Positions 1-11,461 of a DNA stretch of 64,000 nt are shown here, piece by piece (position 1 is the first letter of the stretch; every line of letters starts with the position of its first letter). A program made the translations under genes and the position numbers. The DNA comes from Coriolopsis trogii (lineage: Eukaryota; Basidiomycota; Agaricomycetes; Polyporales; Polyporaceae). The stretch is taken from contig JAHYIO010000003.1 in assembly GCA_020543525.1 (NCBI GenBank), positions 2,046,001 to 2,110,000 of the forward strand. Direction: 5' to 3'. Below the pieces are notes generated by a model. That model worked only from the letters and a program-made list of their open reading frames with translations. It was not told the DNA's origin and searched no databases.

Positions 1-1300
1 CCCGCTCACGACCCTCCTTGAACGTTCGCTCAAGCAATTGATTGAACCAATCCCTGAACTGCATCGTGATTCCGTGGCCGGCTCCCTTCTGAACGATGAA
101 CTCTGCTTCCGGCATATCGTCCTTCAAATGGTAACTGTTGCTGGGATCGACAAGGTGGTCGCTGTCCCCTGTAACAATGATCACCTTCGGAATTGAGGAC
201 GATACCTTCCTCAGTCGCTCCCGCGAGACATGGTGGGTCATAGCAGCCGCCATCTGTGAGATAGCAGCAAGGAAGGTCTGAGGTTTTGTAAACGAGAGCC
301 GTTTCCTATACGCCTGCAGTCGTGGTGACATGATGAGTCCAAGATGGTGATGATGTGCAGGCGAGAGAAAAACATACAGCCGTCTCTATCTCTCTGTTTG
401 TGCGCCCCTCCGGGTCCGAGGGGTTCTTGGCATCTAGCCATTCCTGCGGGAAGAGCATCTCCAACACCAGAGGTACCTTCTTCTCAGGCTCTCGAATCAT
501 CATAGTGCGCATGAGATTCTTCAGACCAATATACTGGAAGGTGCGTTAGAACGGGTGGGTCTTATGCTTACGAGTTGCCGCGAGTACTCACCGAGGGCAA
601 CTCCACTAAACGTCGCCTGCCTGGCTTTGTGACAATCAACGACAGAGACGCAATGCGTTCAGGGATTTTCGTTGCAAGTTCTGGAAACCAGTTCTACCGT
701 GTGCGTTTCGACTCAGTGAGCAAGATAGGACGTACCTTGTGCAATCATACCTCCAAGAGACACACCTACGACGTGGATTTGGCGCTTCTCTGTCCATCCC
801 ACGAAATCCAACAGAGTGACGACGTCGTCTGCCATGCCACTCGTCCTGCGATACTACGGAGTCACTATGCGTAGCGGGGGGAGAGAGGTTGCGAAGTACG
901 CACGTATACGGTCCTCGAGGCGCTCCGCTATTCCCTACCCCTCGATTGTCAAACACCAAGACCGAGTACTCCGGTTTGCGACCGAAATACTCCACTTGGG
1001 GCAGCCACCCGGCAGAGGTCGAATTCAGGCTGGAAGAGAAAACGTCTGGTGAAACCGAGCTCTCGTATGGGACGAGAGCGTGCTGCACTGTGGGAGCACT
1101 CACCCCATGATGAACACGACTTTCTCCGGCCCCGACCCATGTATCTCATAGTACAAGGAATGGCTTTCGAACGGATCCCCTTGATTCCTGATTTGCGTGA
1201 CGGGACAGAGGCCTTTGCGGGTGCATGTAGCGGGGTCGAATATCGTGACTGGAGACTGGAAGTCCTTCGAGGACGCTGCAGGCATTACTTCGCTCGTCAT
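1..1300 (-). CDS. alpha/beta hydrolase fold protein (3' end cut by window edge)
   Basis: Multi-exon minus-strand gene running off the left edge. The ATG at 1300 is the first in frame after an upstream stop. The fold signature reads in order: strand with YEIHGSGPEKVVFIMG, then after an intron LNSTSAGWLPQ, then LVFDNRGVGNSGAP (oxyanion region), nucleophile elbow GVSLGG (Ser) near 770, a cap region containing EPEKKVPLVLEMLFPQEW, acid GDSDHLVDP near 140, and histidine in GAGHGI near 85. All three catalytic residues of the family are therefore present. At least five short introns are needed. Related fungal proteins act on esters, lactones or epoxides; the substrate cannot be told from sequence. 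No signal peptide is visible, so a cytosolic or organellar location is likely. The true C-terminus lies outside the window. Confidence 0.85.
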
Positions 1301-2887
1301 ACTGTCCAACGAATCGCGGGTCAAACAAGCATGAGATTCCTAGACAAGTGAGAAGGAATGAGAGGTTTCAACGAGAGGTCGTGCAGCTCGTGATTGCGAC
1401 AGTGGCGTAGCGGTGCGCTCGATCCAGAGTCCAGGGCCGAACCTACCGAATACGTCTGACGGCTGTCTGACATCCATTTCCCGGCTTCTTCCCTACCGAC
1501 ATGTCTGTGTCAGCTAATCGTAGCAACTGACTACGAGTCAACAGCTGAATGATGTTTCAGGTCCCGTCTTCATACATATAAGACCTATACGTACGCTGGA
1601 TGTAGTAGGCGCTTATAGTGTAGCGACCCGGCCTCAGTCAACCACGAGCGCTTCGTCTCCACGCGAACTTTGTCGAGGGTGTGGAGGTGAACTTGGCATT
1701 CGGAAGTTGCTACGCCATCTGCTCCCCCCCTTCTCGTCTTCATCTTCAAACGGAAGTTTGACCATCCTATGCGGAGCGCTTTTGAGACATACGAAGTGGA
1801 CTGATGTCTCCTAAGCTTGCCACTTTCGCTGTCACAAGTCATGGTTACCAGTGGATGACAAGTCAGCTTCAGAGATATTTGTCGATGGGCACTGTCATCT
1901 ATCCTTTGAATACAATCTTACTCAAACTCATGTCGCTGCAGTACGTAGTATGCAAACGCTGCCGAGCGAACCGGTGTGTGAGTTAGCTCTCATATGGCCT
2001 ATGAATGGACGATAGGGGCTGACTCTTTGCTCCCGGGCTGTGTTCAAGCATGCCACACTATTCTGATGCCAGGGCACTCATGAGTATGCCACATCAGGTG
2101 GAAGCCGAAAGATGTCATGTTGTAAGCCCTCTAGATGCATGTCTTTTCCCGCAGATTGACTGGATGGATGGAAGGACTAGCGTCAACGCGACCACATTGA
2201 CGCGGATGTGGACGACTTCGTGAACAGCTGACTGGTGTTCCAAGCGGTTCATTCCCACCGCTCGACACGTTGCCACGGCCCATGGGAGGTCACACAGACC
2301 AGCCGTTCTACAAGAGGGTGCTGGCTCTCTCTCTCATCTTTTCGAGGTACCTCCATTCCAGGTTGGAGCGTCGGTCGCCATCAGCAAGGCGAGCTCTTAC
2401 CGGAAGCCTTGGACTGTGCATCTTGTTAACAAGTCCCTCCCGAGTTGAGTTGTACGCGGATTGGAACACCTTCTATGTCAAGAAGGCTGTCAATTACGGT
2501 GACCGCCGCTAGGCTATGCGCCTCAAGAGTCTCAAGGCTGTGGACACGAGCGTCCAGCCCAGGATACATAGGGTAGGCAGAACACGACAGGATTGAGCAC
2601 CGGTAGGATGCCTGCGCCGCTACTCAGCCGACCTGCATTACTGAAGCTCGGTCCAGGTGAGCGCAGTCACTCCTTGCTATGCGCCCACCACAATTTCCTC
2701 GTCTTATCATTCTTGTCCTCGGACCACTCGTACAGATATTATAGCGGAAAGGTCCGACATCAGCAGACGAACCTGTCGCATATTTACCTAGCCCAGCATA
2801 AGACAGTGTCAGCAAACCGGAGAGGTCCGCAACTCAGTATCTCTCATGCAAGTTGGTAGACATCACTGCGCTCGAAAGACTGGTATA
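1301..2887. other. intergenic, no gene supported
   Basis: About 1.6 kb between the hydrolase start and the stop of the first orphan-family gene. Short open frames exist on both strands (longest about 85 codons) but none has a recognisable motif, convincing start or coherent splice pattern. The first part must hold the hydrolase promoter; the rest may be 3' untranslated sequence or decayed DNA. Confidence 0.5.
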
Positions 2888-3871
2888 TCAAAGCACATAT
2901 CGGTCAGTCTTCAGGGGTGCCAAATCAGAAGGGTATGACCTGTTGCCCGGGGAAACCTCTCGCAAAGTCTTGATTCCGAGGACAGGCTGCCAGGAACCCG
3001 TGGATGCTCGATAGAACTTGATCAAGAAGATATCTTCGAGACGCATGGGGAACCCGTTGTGCATCAATGGCTTCCCGCTCTTCTCGGCCCTGCGCTGCAA
3101 TGCCGTGTTACAATGGTTCCATGGTATATGTGGAAGTCTTACCAGGTATGCCTCCATTTCTTTGGCGATTTTGTGCGCCAACGTCTTCTTGGAGATAGGC
3201 TCTCCCAAACTTGTAGCCCTCCGTGACATGATCTGTCGCGTGTACGGCTCGTATCCCTCTATCTAGTGAAGTAATGACGTTTATTCAGTTTTTGACAGTG
3301 AATTCACACCACGCACCTCGATCCTGATGGAGAGCTTCGTCGAAACATCACTCGGCAGTGTGTCAACCTCTCCGTTCACTAGGTCAACATTGGATAGGTC
3401 CGCCTTTTGGAGAACCTCTGAGAGGTAGAGTGGCTGTCCGTCACGACGTACAAACGTAATCGAGGTAGTGTCTGTGACGGGGCGCTCGCGGCCACCTTTG
3501 TATCGGCGGCATGGTAGGAGCTCCCTGACTAGCTATACACCTTATGCTCACTATGGAGTTGCTTCTTGTGCGACATGAATCATACCGTCATGTTCCTCGT
3601 TTCCCCTGAAGAGAGCGTCGAGAAGGGGCTGATCTGGCTTGGAGTTAGGTTCGCATGGTTCATGTGTAACTTGTTCTTCGCCCAGTAGGCCTCCTGGTGC
3701 TCAAGACACATGTCCCGAGTAACACGGGGCGCGTCCTGATGGTCGTGGTACTCGGATGAGGCAAAACTGGCTGAATAGGCCGATCCAGAAGCCTGTGCCC
3801 AACCACTTCGGTGAGTGACGTGTATAGTGTACCTTTCGCATGTTACTGACCTGTACGATGTGACTAGCCAT
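2888..3871 (-). CDS. orphan family protein, copy A (256 aa)
   Basis: Not recognised. Five exons fit with every intron in phase 0: 3871-3851, 3792-3586, 3532-3317, 3262-3143, 3094-2888, giving 256 aa. Exon 1 encodes only MASHIVQ. Exon 2 carries the family motif EAYWAKNKLHMNH, exon 3 SITFVRRDGQPLYL and TLPSDVSTKLSIRIE, exon 4 RQIMSRRAT then LAHKIAKEMEAYL, exon 5 RLEDIFLIKFYRASTGSWQP. The same ordered motifs occur in three more minus-strand genes up to 12.3 kb, which is the main evidence that this is a real gene. It has a longer C-terminal tail (about 28 residues past SWQPVL) than its relatives. No signal peptide, membrane segment or catalytic pattern is visible. The exon 2 donor and acceptor were chosen because they alone keep all phases consistent. 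Confidence 0.68.
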
Positions 3872-5992
3872 GGGAAAGCTGTCCTCAGCCCTGCGGTAGT
3901 TCTGGGCGACATGAACACCGCGAGAGGCGGGATCGCCTGTAGAGTCAGGCGATCCTGAACCGTTGGCCTTCACCGAACACTTCGTTAGTACATCAACGAC
4001 TATTTCCGAATGCTGCTGACCTGTGTATAGGCCATGCTGGAAGAGCTACGCCCGCTGTAGTTCTGTGGGTACCCGGTACGTGTGTTGTCAGTGTGAGACA
4101 TCGCAATGTGAGTGGGAAATGGTTTATTGGCACTACTGGGTCGCTGAGGTGGTTGCTTTATATCACGCTCGAGTTCAGCATAGAACGTAGCCCAATATCC
4201 AGATTGTTATCCGCTTTCATTCGTCTGCGAAGCCATACATCCGGACACGGTGCGCGTAGCGGTTTGGGGGACTGCATCACAGTTACAGCAACATCTGGGA
4301 TGCCACCCGAGGACATCATTTGGGGCGACCCTGACAAGGGACGGAGTCATCGCGCTACTTGCCACTCATTGGGCTCGCCCGCATACTGACGCGTTAGCTG
4401 AAGAGCCACGGGCCTTTGGCGTAGCATATCTGGCTAACCTCAGTGATCGCACGACATTCGTCTTGGATGTGAGTATGCGTCAGTGCCACTAAATCTTTTC
4501 CTGGGACGCTACATGGAGTCCGGAGATGGCGTGCGGCAGTATGGTCATCCGCGCAGTAATGTATGTTCAAGAACCAACCCTTCGACGCCCATGCATGGTT
4601 TCAAGCGAAGGATAAGGTCATACACGTACCTTACTTATCGTCGGTAATCGCTGAACCATTGCAGGACCGGGTTTCCGATACGACGGCATCGCTGGACGGA
4701 TCCATGTTGGCAGCTGATGCTATGGCGCTTGACCCCAGATGAGCCCTCTCAAAGATTGATAAATGTGGGAATAGTACTGAGATGTTTGCAGCCGCAACGG
4801 GGGTGGACCAATTCGACATAGAACCTGGATACCCTCGGGAGGCACAATCCTGGTATCTGGATGATGGTATAAGTGTGCCCCATCTGTGCGGCGTCGGTAG
4901 AATCGGTGTTCTTGGATAACCAACGTCGTTCTTTCTGGATAGCAATTGCTAAGGGGCCGTGAGGACAAGGGAGTAGACACCTCGCATCTGCGCCACTGTT
5001 TGTGGTCGTAGCGTGATGTAGCGCGCACTGGGCTGACATCCATGCAGCGGTGTACTCGTATAGACTCGCCGCTCGAGGAAAGCCGAACACTGCATTGCGG
5101 GCGCATTAGTATACCCAGGGAGGCCAGGTATCATGATGCTGCCCTATCAATGGATCCATAGTGAGTTGCCGATCTCTGTGCTGGTTCTCTGCCACCAAAC
5201 AATCTATCGTGGCAGACGGCGAGCCCGAAGAGCCAGCTGACCGACAGAAGAACGGCTAGCGCAAACACCCAGCGAACGTTGAGTCCGTCATACGTGATTT
5301 TGAAGGCTCGTGGGTACACTCGAGGTCCTTGCCTCACCGGCAGCGGTGTCGTGGGACGGCATGGCGCTGGCTCACCTAGCATTCCAGCTCAGTCTCTCAT
5401 TCGCTCGGTGAGATGTCAACATAACACAGCAAATGGCCGGCGAGTTGTTGGACCGCCCGCAAGTTGACATCTCAACATGCAGGCTCAGGTACTGCTGTGT
5501 AGCACTGCTTCCGTCGACCTGGACGATAACAGCCTCTTCAGATGAGCACGAAGTCTATCACAAGACTACGACTGCTCAAACCACCAGCCTACACGCCAAT
5601 GGTTGCCCTGCGACGGTACGGTCTGCACCTGACGTTCGCAAAAGTGGACAACGCCAGCGCCGGACTTCTCCGATTCTTGGCAGTGTAGCGCGCCTTGTCA
5701 GCGCGTGCAGACGCGGATTGAGACTCGACGCTGTGTCCGAGTCGCCGTCCGGAAACTCTCATGTCCAGTACCTTCTCAGACGTTCGACATGACAAAGGAA
5801 CGATAGAGTACGCACTAAACTGTCTTCATCGTTTGATGCACCCATGCTTATCGCACTCTAGCACAGGGTGTTTACACCAGCGCATCATATGACACTCACT
5901 CGATTCCGAACAGGTTCAAGATACAGCACCGTGATTACTACTAACTCACGAACTTCAGGCTGCTATCCGTACATGAAAACAGCACACTTCAT
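3872..5992. other. intergenic, with a possible decayed membrane-protein ORF
   Basis: About 2.1 kb between orphan copies A and B. On the minus strand near 5382-5131 an open frame reads ITYDGLNVRW followed by a strongly hydrophobic stretch WVFALAVLLSVSWLFGLAVC, typical of one membrane helix. Downstream (5130-4630) three overlapping minus-strand frames stay open for 60-130 codons, but I could not join them into one spliced protein. It may be a gene with introns I failed to place, or a pseudogene. On the plus strand 4250-4490 is open for 80 codons without a motif. Nothing else is supported. Confidence 0.3.
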
Positions 5993-6862
5993 CTACGGAT
6001 TCTCCACCGTGTATGCGATCCTCAACTCCGGCACCCAAGAGCCCTTCATAACACGGCGAAGGTTGCATAGATACAGATCTTCGATGCGAACTTCGCGACC
6101 ACGATGTTTCAGTGGTTTTCCCTTCTTTCTAGCCTCCATCTGCATGTCTAGGATGAACAGAGTGAATGTTTGGGTCAAGTATATCAACATACGATGAATT
6201 CCTGCACCACTTCCGCGATCTTCCGAGCAAGCACCTCCAACGATACGACTTCGGCCCTACCGGTAGCCCGTCGTGACATCACCTGTCGCTTGTACTCTAC
6301 GGAGGTGCCGGCAGCCTGTAGCAGCGGTGAGTTTGATTTTCTGCGGCAACCTACTATCAGTACTTACAGCCAACCTGATCATTATCTTTGCGGCGATGTC
6401 GTCAGGCAACACACTGTCCGTTGCTCCAATCAACGTGTGGCAGGACTGTTGTAACGCTGCCTTCAAAGCAATGGGTCTTCCATCGCCCTGCCGGAAGTAT
6501 ATGACTGTTGACTGGAATTCCGGCTTGATGTCGGTAGGAGGAACCATGAGAAACACCTCATTCTCCACCCTCTGCGTCAAAGGACATAACGTGAGCATCA
6601 TGTCTCTCTCCGCACGGGTACTCACTAACCTCTGTCAGTGCGCCCGACAGGCTGGATATATCGCTGAGTTGAGCATCGGTAGGTGTAGGGTGGTCCATGG
6701 ACAATCCTAATTTGTCCCAGTACATCTGCTGGTGGGTCTGATATGCTTTCATGCAGTCGTCTGCATCGCTTCCTTCGACGGGGAGCTGGTATTCCTAGTT
6801 GGCGACGACGTCAATATATCAATCAAGACAGTGTTATGCTTTCTACCGACCTCAGAGGCCAT
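5993..6862 (-). CDS. orphan family protein, copy B (216 aa)
   Basis: Not recognised; second member of the local family. Five exons, all introns phase 0: 6862-6851 (MASE), 6794-6630, 6571-6368, 6315-6193, 6139-5993, giving 216 aa. Motifs in order: HQQMYWDKLGLSMDH (exon 2), STVIYFRQGDGRPIAL and VLPDDIAAKIMIRLA (exon 3), YKRQVMSRRATGR with LARKIAEVVQEFI (exon 4), IEDLYLCNLRRVMKGSWVPEL (exon 5, key residues only partly shared with copy A). The tiny first exon matches the small first exon of copy A (both start MAS), supporting the model. Its donor GTCGGT is weak, so the start is the least certain part; an alternative ATG lies at 6752. No localisation signal is visible. Confidence 0.65.
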
Positions 6863-8201
6863 GTGTGCACAGGAGTTGTGTATGGGAGGGAGTATGCCGA
6901 CGATGTGTGAGCTTGCGTTTACATCTCTCATCCTCCGACGACTCTCTCATATACTCGAGCTGCTTTCAGAGTGGATATGGAACCGCAAGGTCATTGCGGA
7001 TGCCAGATATCCAGCCTGCATAGCTAGGTAGACATTACGACCAACCTTGAAGCATATCCAAGCCGTGGCGGGGATAAACACTAGACTACCGCCATTTCTC
7101 GATAGGTGAAAGTCATCTAATGCACAACACGGGCTAAATAGCAGATGGATCACCTCGTTCATGCTCATCCGGTTATGCTGGTTTGGGAACTGCCAGTCAA
7201 ATACAAGTCTGGCCGTATATCAAGTGAGTACAACCTCGGATGTCTCTGTAATCATCCTCATCCTTTCCTCGCACAAGCTACGATCTCTTCACGAGCTCCA
7301 GGCACATACACCAATTCTTGCCATCCAGAGATCCTGCTTCACCAAAGGGGGGGTCACCATCCGTATGTGTATACTTCACAAGCGTCTGCTGCCAGCATCT
7401 CCCTATGCTTGAGCTCATCTTGGACGAGTACCCGTGCCATCCATCCAGCCAAAATTGTGCGCGATTTCCACCTGGATATCTGGCTGTTTCGCTCCATGGA
7501 AGCGGCGCACCTCCGTCTAGTCGCTCATGTGTGGCTGCCGGATATCTGCACATGTTTATACATGGCAAGTTACCGTCATTGAATGCCAAGATTTTTGGTG
7601 CACGATGTCGTCTTTAGTGCCTATTTTATAACTAGAGTATCGAGCTTCACGAGACGAAGTCTGCAACCCCCTGACTCGGTCGCAGTGCCAGTGAATATGT
7701 ACATGTGAACCCATCGGAGATGCCAACATTTGTCTGCTTATCCGCGAAAATGAAATAACTGCGAGTCAGCCTGCGTGCATTTCGATACATCAATCCGAAC
7801 TTGTGTTGGACGTTCAGCCACGGCAGCGGTACTATTGAATCATCGTTACTGGCTACTTGTGCCTTCTAGGTGGGCACGATATAGTGTGAGAATTGTCCGC
7901 TGCCGCAGTTTCCTACAGACGTGCTGCCGGATATCTTGCTGGAGACTGCGCAGTATGGATCGGGGGATATACAGACTATCACTACGCTGACTCCGGTTCA
8001 CTTCTCATTTCACATATCCGGGAATGGGTAGGCTGAGGGCAGACTGAGCGGTGTACGCCGTGACAGTTATTATTGAGGAATGATCACAGCTGTCTATAAC
8101 GCATTTCCGAGTACTTTTGACTAATCGAGGGGATTCCGACCGCTTGCGACGTGTTACTTTACGAACGCACGTCCGATGACAATGTACTATGGCATCTTCT
8201 A
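6863..8201. other. intergenic, no gene supported
   Basis: About 1.3 kb between orphan copies B and C. Minus and plus frames around 7145-7620 remain open for 80-145 codons on both strands but show no family motif, no plausible splice series and no recognised domain. Probably promoter of copy B plus decayed or untranslated sequence. Confidence 0.45.
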
Positions 8202-8837
8202 CTAATCCTCTGCGATGACTCGGACGACGAACTCAGGCTGCCATGAGCCTTGAGTCACACGATAGAGTTTCGTCAGAAGGACGTTGGCTGGAGCGAGAGG
8301 AACTTCGCCGAAACGGAGGGCGTACTCAGTCTTCCAATTGGAGACGGGGGAGGAGAGGTCTTAGCGAGGCGCAAAGCTGCCGCTGACTGCTGGCGAACAA
8401 CGTACCATGTATTCCGTCATCTCCTGGGCAATCTTCGTTGCAAGCACTCCGAGGGAGATGGAGTCCGCCGTCCTGTTGGCGCGACGAGCGTTCACCTGAC
8501 GACGGTAGGCAGGATGGCCTGTGGCCTGCTACCTCCACCATCAGCGATAGTGAGAAGCCGGACGGGAAAGCGATACCAGCCTGTATCAAGAGCCTGAACT
8601 TGGTTGCAACATCGGCTGGGAAGATCGGCATTTCCCTTTGAATCAAGGTATATGTGTCGCCTTCTGCAGCGGCGTCCAGAGGGATGCCCATTCCATCCGC
8701 AGTCAGAAACTCGATGGTCGCCAAAACTTGGCCACCGGGAACTTGGCTCAACTGCGAACAAGTCGGTTAATCTCACAATCTGAAGCTAGTGGACGAGAAG
8801 GAAAACTCACCACTGGCAGAACCTGATGGGCAGCCAT
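8202..8837 (-). CDS. orphan family protein, copy C (147 aa, lacks the YW exon)
   Basis: Not recognised; third family member and the shortest. Exons 8837-8811, 8751-8577, 8518-8406, 8330-8202 give 147 aa. It starts MAAHQV, like MASHIV of copy A, but then goes directly to the third-exon equivalent (QVLATIEFLTADGMGIPL, IFPADVATKFRLLIQ), so the segment with the YWxxxxLxMxH motif is missing. It continues with RRQVNARRANRT, LATKIAQEMTEYM and LLTKLYRVTQGSWQPEF. One intron here is phase 1 instead of phase 0, so that boundary has shifted. It could be a functional short form or a gene that lost an exon; the frame is intact to the stop. An unseen upstream exon cannot be excluded. Confidence 0.6.
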
Positions 8838-11461
8838 TGAGAGGTGACAGCAATGGGAGGAGAGTGCGGAAGAGGGGCACGTTGATGCAAGGGGCCGGAA
8901 GTGGCCTGCGAATCAGGTATTGTGATCAGGCGGCCTCTTATAGGCAGAATCCCTCACATGGAAACAAAAAATCCGCACCCACAAAGCGGGGATTGTGTGG
9001 GTTGCGACCGCAATGACACGAATGCAGGGGCGCGTGATGAAGAACGGTTTTCAATGGTACCTTTGAGTTCTTTCTCATGCCTCCTCGGGTTGCGTTGTAG
9101 GGTGGTATCCTACAACATGCCATCGAGTAGACTGAAGGGCTTCCGGTGCAGCACAATCACATTTGTCCGTCCTCCGCTCGTGGTGCAGTCGGAGGCAAGC
9201 AGTGATGTGAGCGATCCGTCTGCGACACGCTGCAGGCAGACGTATGAAGGGATGAGTCAGCGGGCGAACAGGACGAAGATAGAAGACCACAGTACACGAG
9301 CAGGCGGCCTCTCTTCTCCCAGCGTGACGCGTGTACGACTCCAACCTTGACCTTGCTTGATCCTTCTCGCCCCGGTACGCCCCGAATCCATCCCAAGGCT
9401 GTAAGCTTTTATCGCAGATCTCTCATGGCATGGTCCTGCAGCAGGGCCCCCTCAACGCACCCTCCCAACCTCGTTAACAACAACGGGAATATCGGTGTCA
9501 TCCTGTGGAGAAAGCGCCCTTGATATAGCAAGTACTTGGAGAGTCAGATCGTGCGATGCCAACCATATCCAACATCGGATGGTAACGTAATCTCACTCAT
9601 CCTCATCAGAACCGCAGACCCAGCCGGAGTAGTCTGAGCAGGATCGGTTTCAGCGGCAAGGGCTATATTCGACAGTGGGCGTGGCTGGTCTACTTCCTCG
9701 GAGAAGCTGCCACGATGGTCTGGAGGCAGGTCGCTGGAGTCAGCACAGACGTACTCATGGCCGGTGAGGATCAAGAGATAGACGGAGAAGGGGAGCCATA
9801 CAGGGCAGGACGAACGTCACTCACCCAAACTCTCCCTCGCAGGCCAGCCGCTCATCGAGGATATGAGGAGCCGCTGTATCGCAAGACCGTCATGCATAGG
9901 TTCTCCGACGGGATGTCCTTGGCTGCAAAGTTAGCTCTGGAGAACTAACTACATATGACCGTCATTCGTCTGCCTACCGTCCCTGGTTTTGACAAGTTTA
10001 GAGCGTTGAGTACCCCATCACATTTTATGAGACATAAAAGGTCAACTCACGCGCATACCCGGGAATCGGTCATAATGACTGCCTTCCGTTGCTGTTGGCT
10101 GTGGTGTCCGCCAACACTACCCAGCTCTTCGGAGAGTATGCTCCACGGGGTTCTGGTAGTTCCCGTTATCAGAATAAGAAACGTCAGACTACTCGAGGGT
10201 GAAGGTGAGGATCCAAACGTACCTTCAAGTTCCCCACAAATAAAATATGACTATTTCTGCGGTTGACGATTTTGCACTAGCCGGCGGTTGTATCGCGGCG
10301 ATACAACAGATACAGCTATCAATAGTATTCAGTCTCTTTGGGCGCCGTTAGGTGTAGAGAGCTGTAGACAGGGTGAGTGGCATGGATACGGTATGCATGA
10401 CGAAGATGATTGCCCCGTGTTGACTCTCGCCAAGCTGACGTGCCATCTCAGATGAACACTACAATTTCCTCCCGATCCACCAGAAAAGGTGATCTTCTGG
10501 CTCAAGAAAGTAAAAAGCGAAATGGTTGAGAGTCCCTGCGAGATGCGGATGCAGAACGAGATCAGTATAGAGTGAGTAGCAGCTGATGACCGAGATTCAA
10601 CTTCAAGTCCCGGTCGTGCTACGGGGCGCCTATGTAACCTCCTGGCGGCGGCTAAATCGACCCCTGGTTAGCCAACGGCCAGCCACTGAAACGCGTACGA
10701 CAACGACTCTACACCACCCAAATACGCATATCTGCGAACTCTGACGGAGATAGAGGCAGTCGTCGATGTCCCGGAGATGCAAGCATATGTGCGAAGCAAG
10801 GATACCATGCCAATCCGAACATCGCTACAACGCTCTCGAGTCTCAAACGGAAGCCTGCTGACTCGTTTCCACACATCGGCGGCGAAGGAACGTGAATGAG
10901 CATTTCGCGTCCCCTCAAGAGTGCTAATCTCAAGCGATTAGATATGTGCCACTTGTGGGTAGTCCGAGCCTCATGATGATTTCGATCATCAACTTGTCCA
11001 CAAGACGCTGGCCCATTGCACGCAAACAAATGCATACATGCACAATACATCAACATACACGAATGTCGCGATGGTTCCCGAGCTCCGCGATTGCGACTGT
11101 AAGCTATTCGAACTCCGATGACCATGTTAGTAGTTAAGCGAACCGAGACGCTCTATCAAGGCCGACCGCAGGCCAACCAGCTTAATCCCAATATTCCCCA
11201 TAGCTTCAAGACGGCAACGATTAGATTGATAAATAAGCAAGATCTAGGATAACGCAATATAGAAGTCTAGAGTGTATGTATGTACGAGTCAGTCTATGAG
11301 TAGTGATACAGTAAATAGTCCGTTGAAGTCCGCCAATACAGTAAATAATCCACAACCGCTACAGAGAATAGACAAGGTTTGCTACAGTGATTAGGGGAAA
11401 CTCTATGTTAGTCGGCAAACAAGATAGTGATGTGTGGTGTTACCGGCTAGCGGTGTAGGCC
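8838..11461. other. intergenic, possible relics only
   Basis: About 2.6 kb between orphan copies C and D. A minus-strand open frame at 9774-9544 contains SEEVDQPRPLSN and ITLPSDVGYG, which faintly resemble EEVARPLTD of copy D and TLPSDVSTK of copy A; it could be a decayed fifth copy, but the match is short. On the plus strand 10727-10909 is open for about 60 codons (reading TEIEAVVDVPEMQAYVRSKD) with no start codon. The ORF at 8901-9350 plus has no motif. The last part, 11140-11460, is AT-richer with no open frame. Confidence 0.35.

Noticed and set aside
8901..9350. 149-codon plus-strand frame
   Set aside because: Starts at GTG, no motif, and opposite to the orphan family array; composition looks random.
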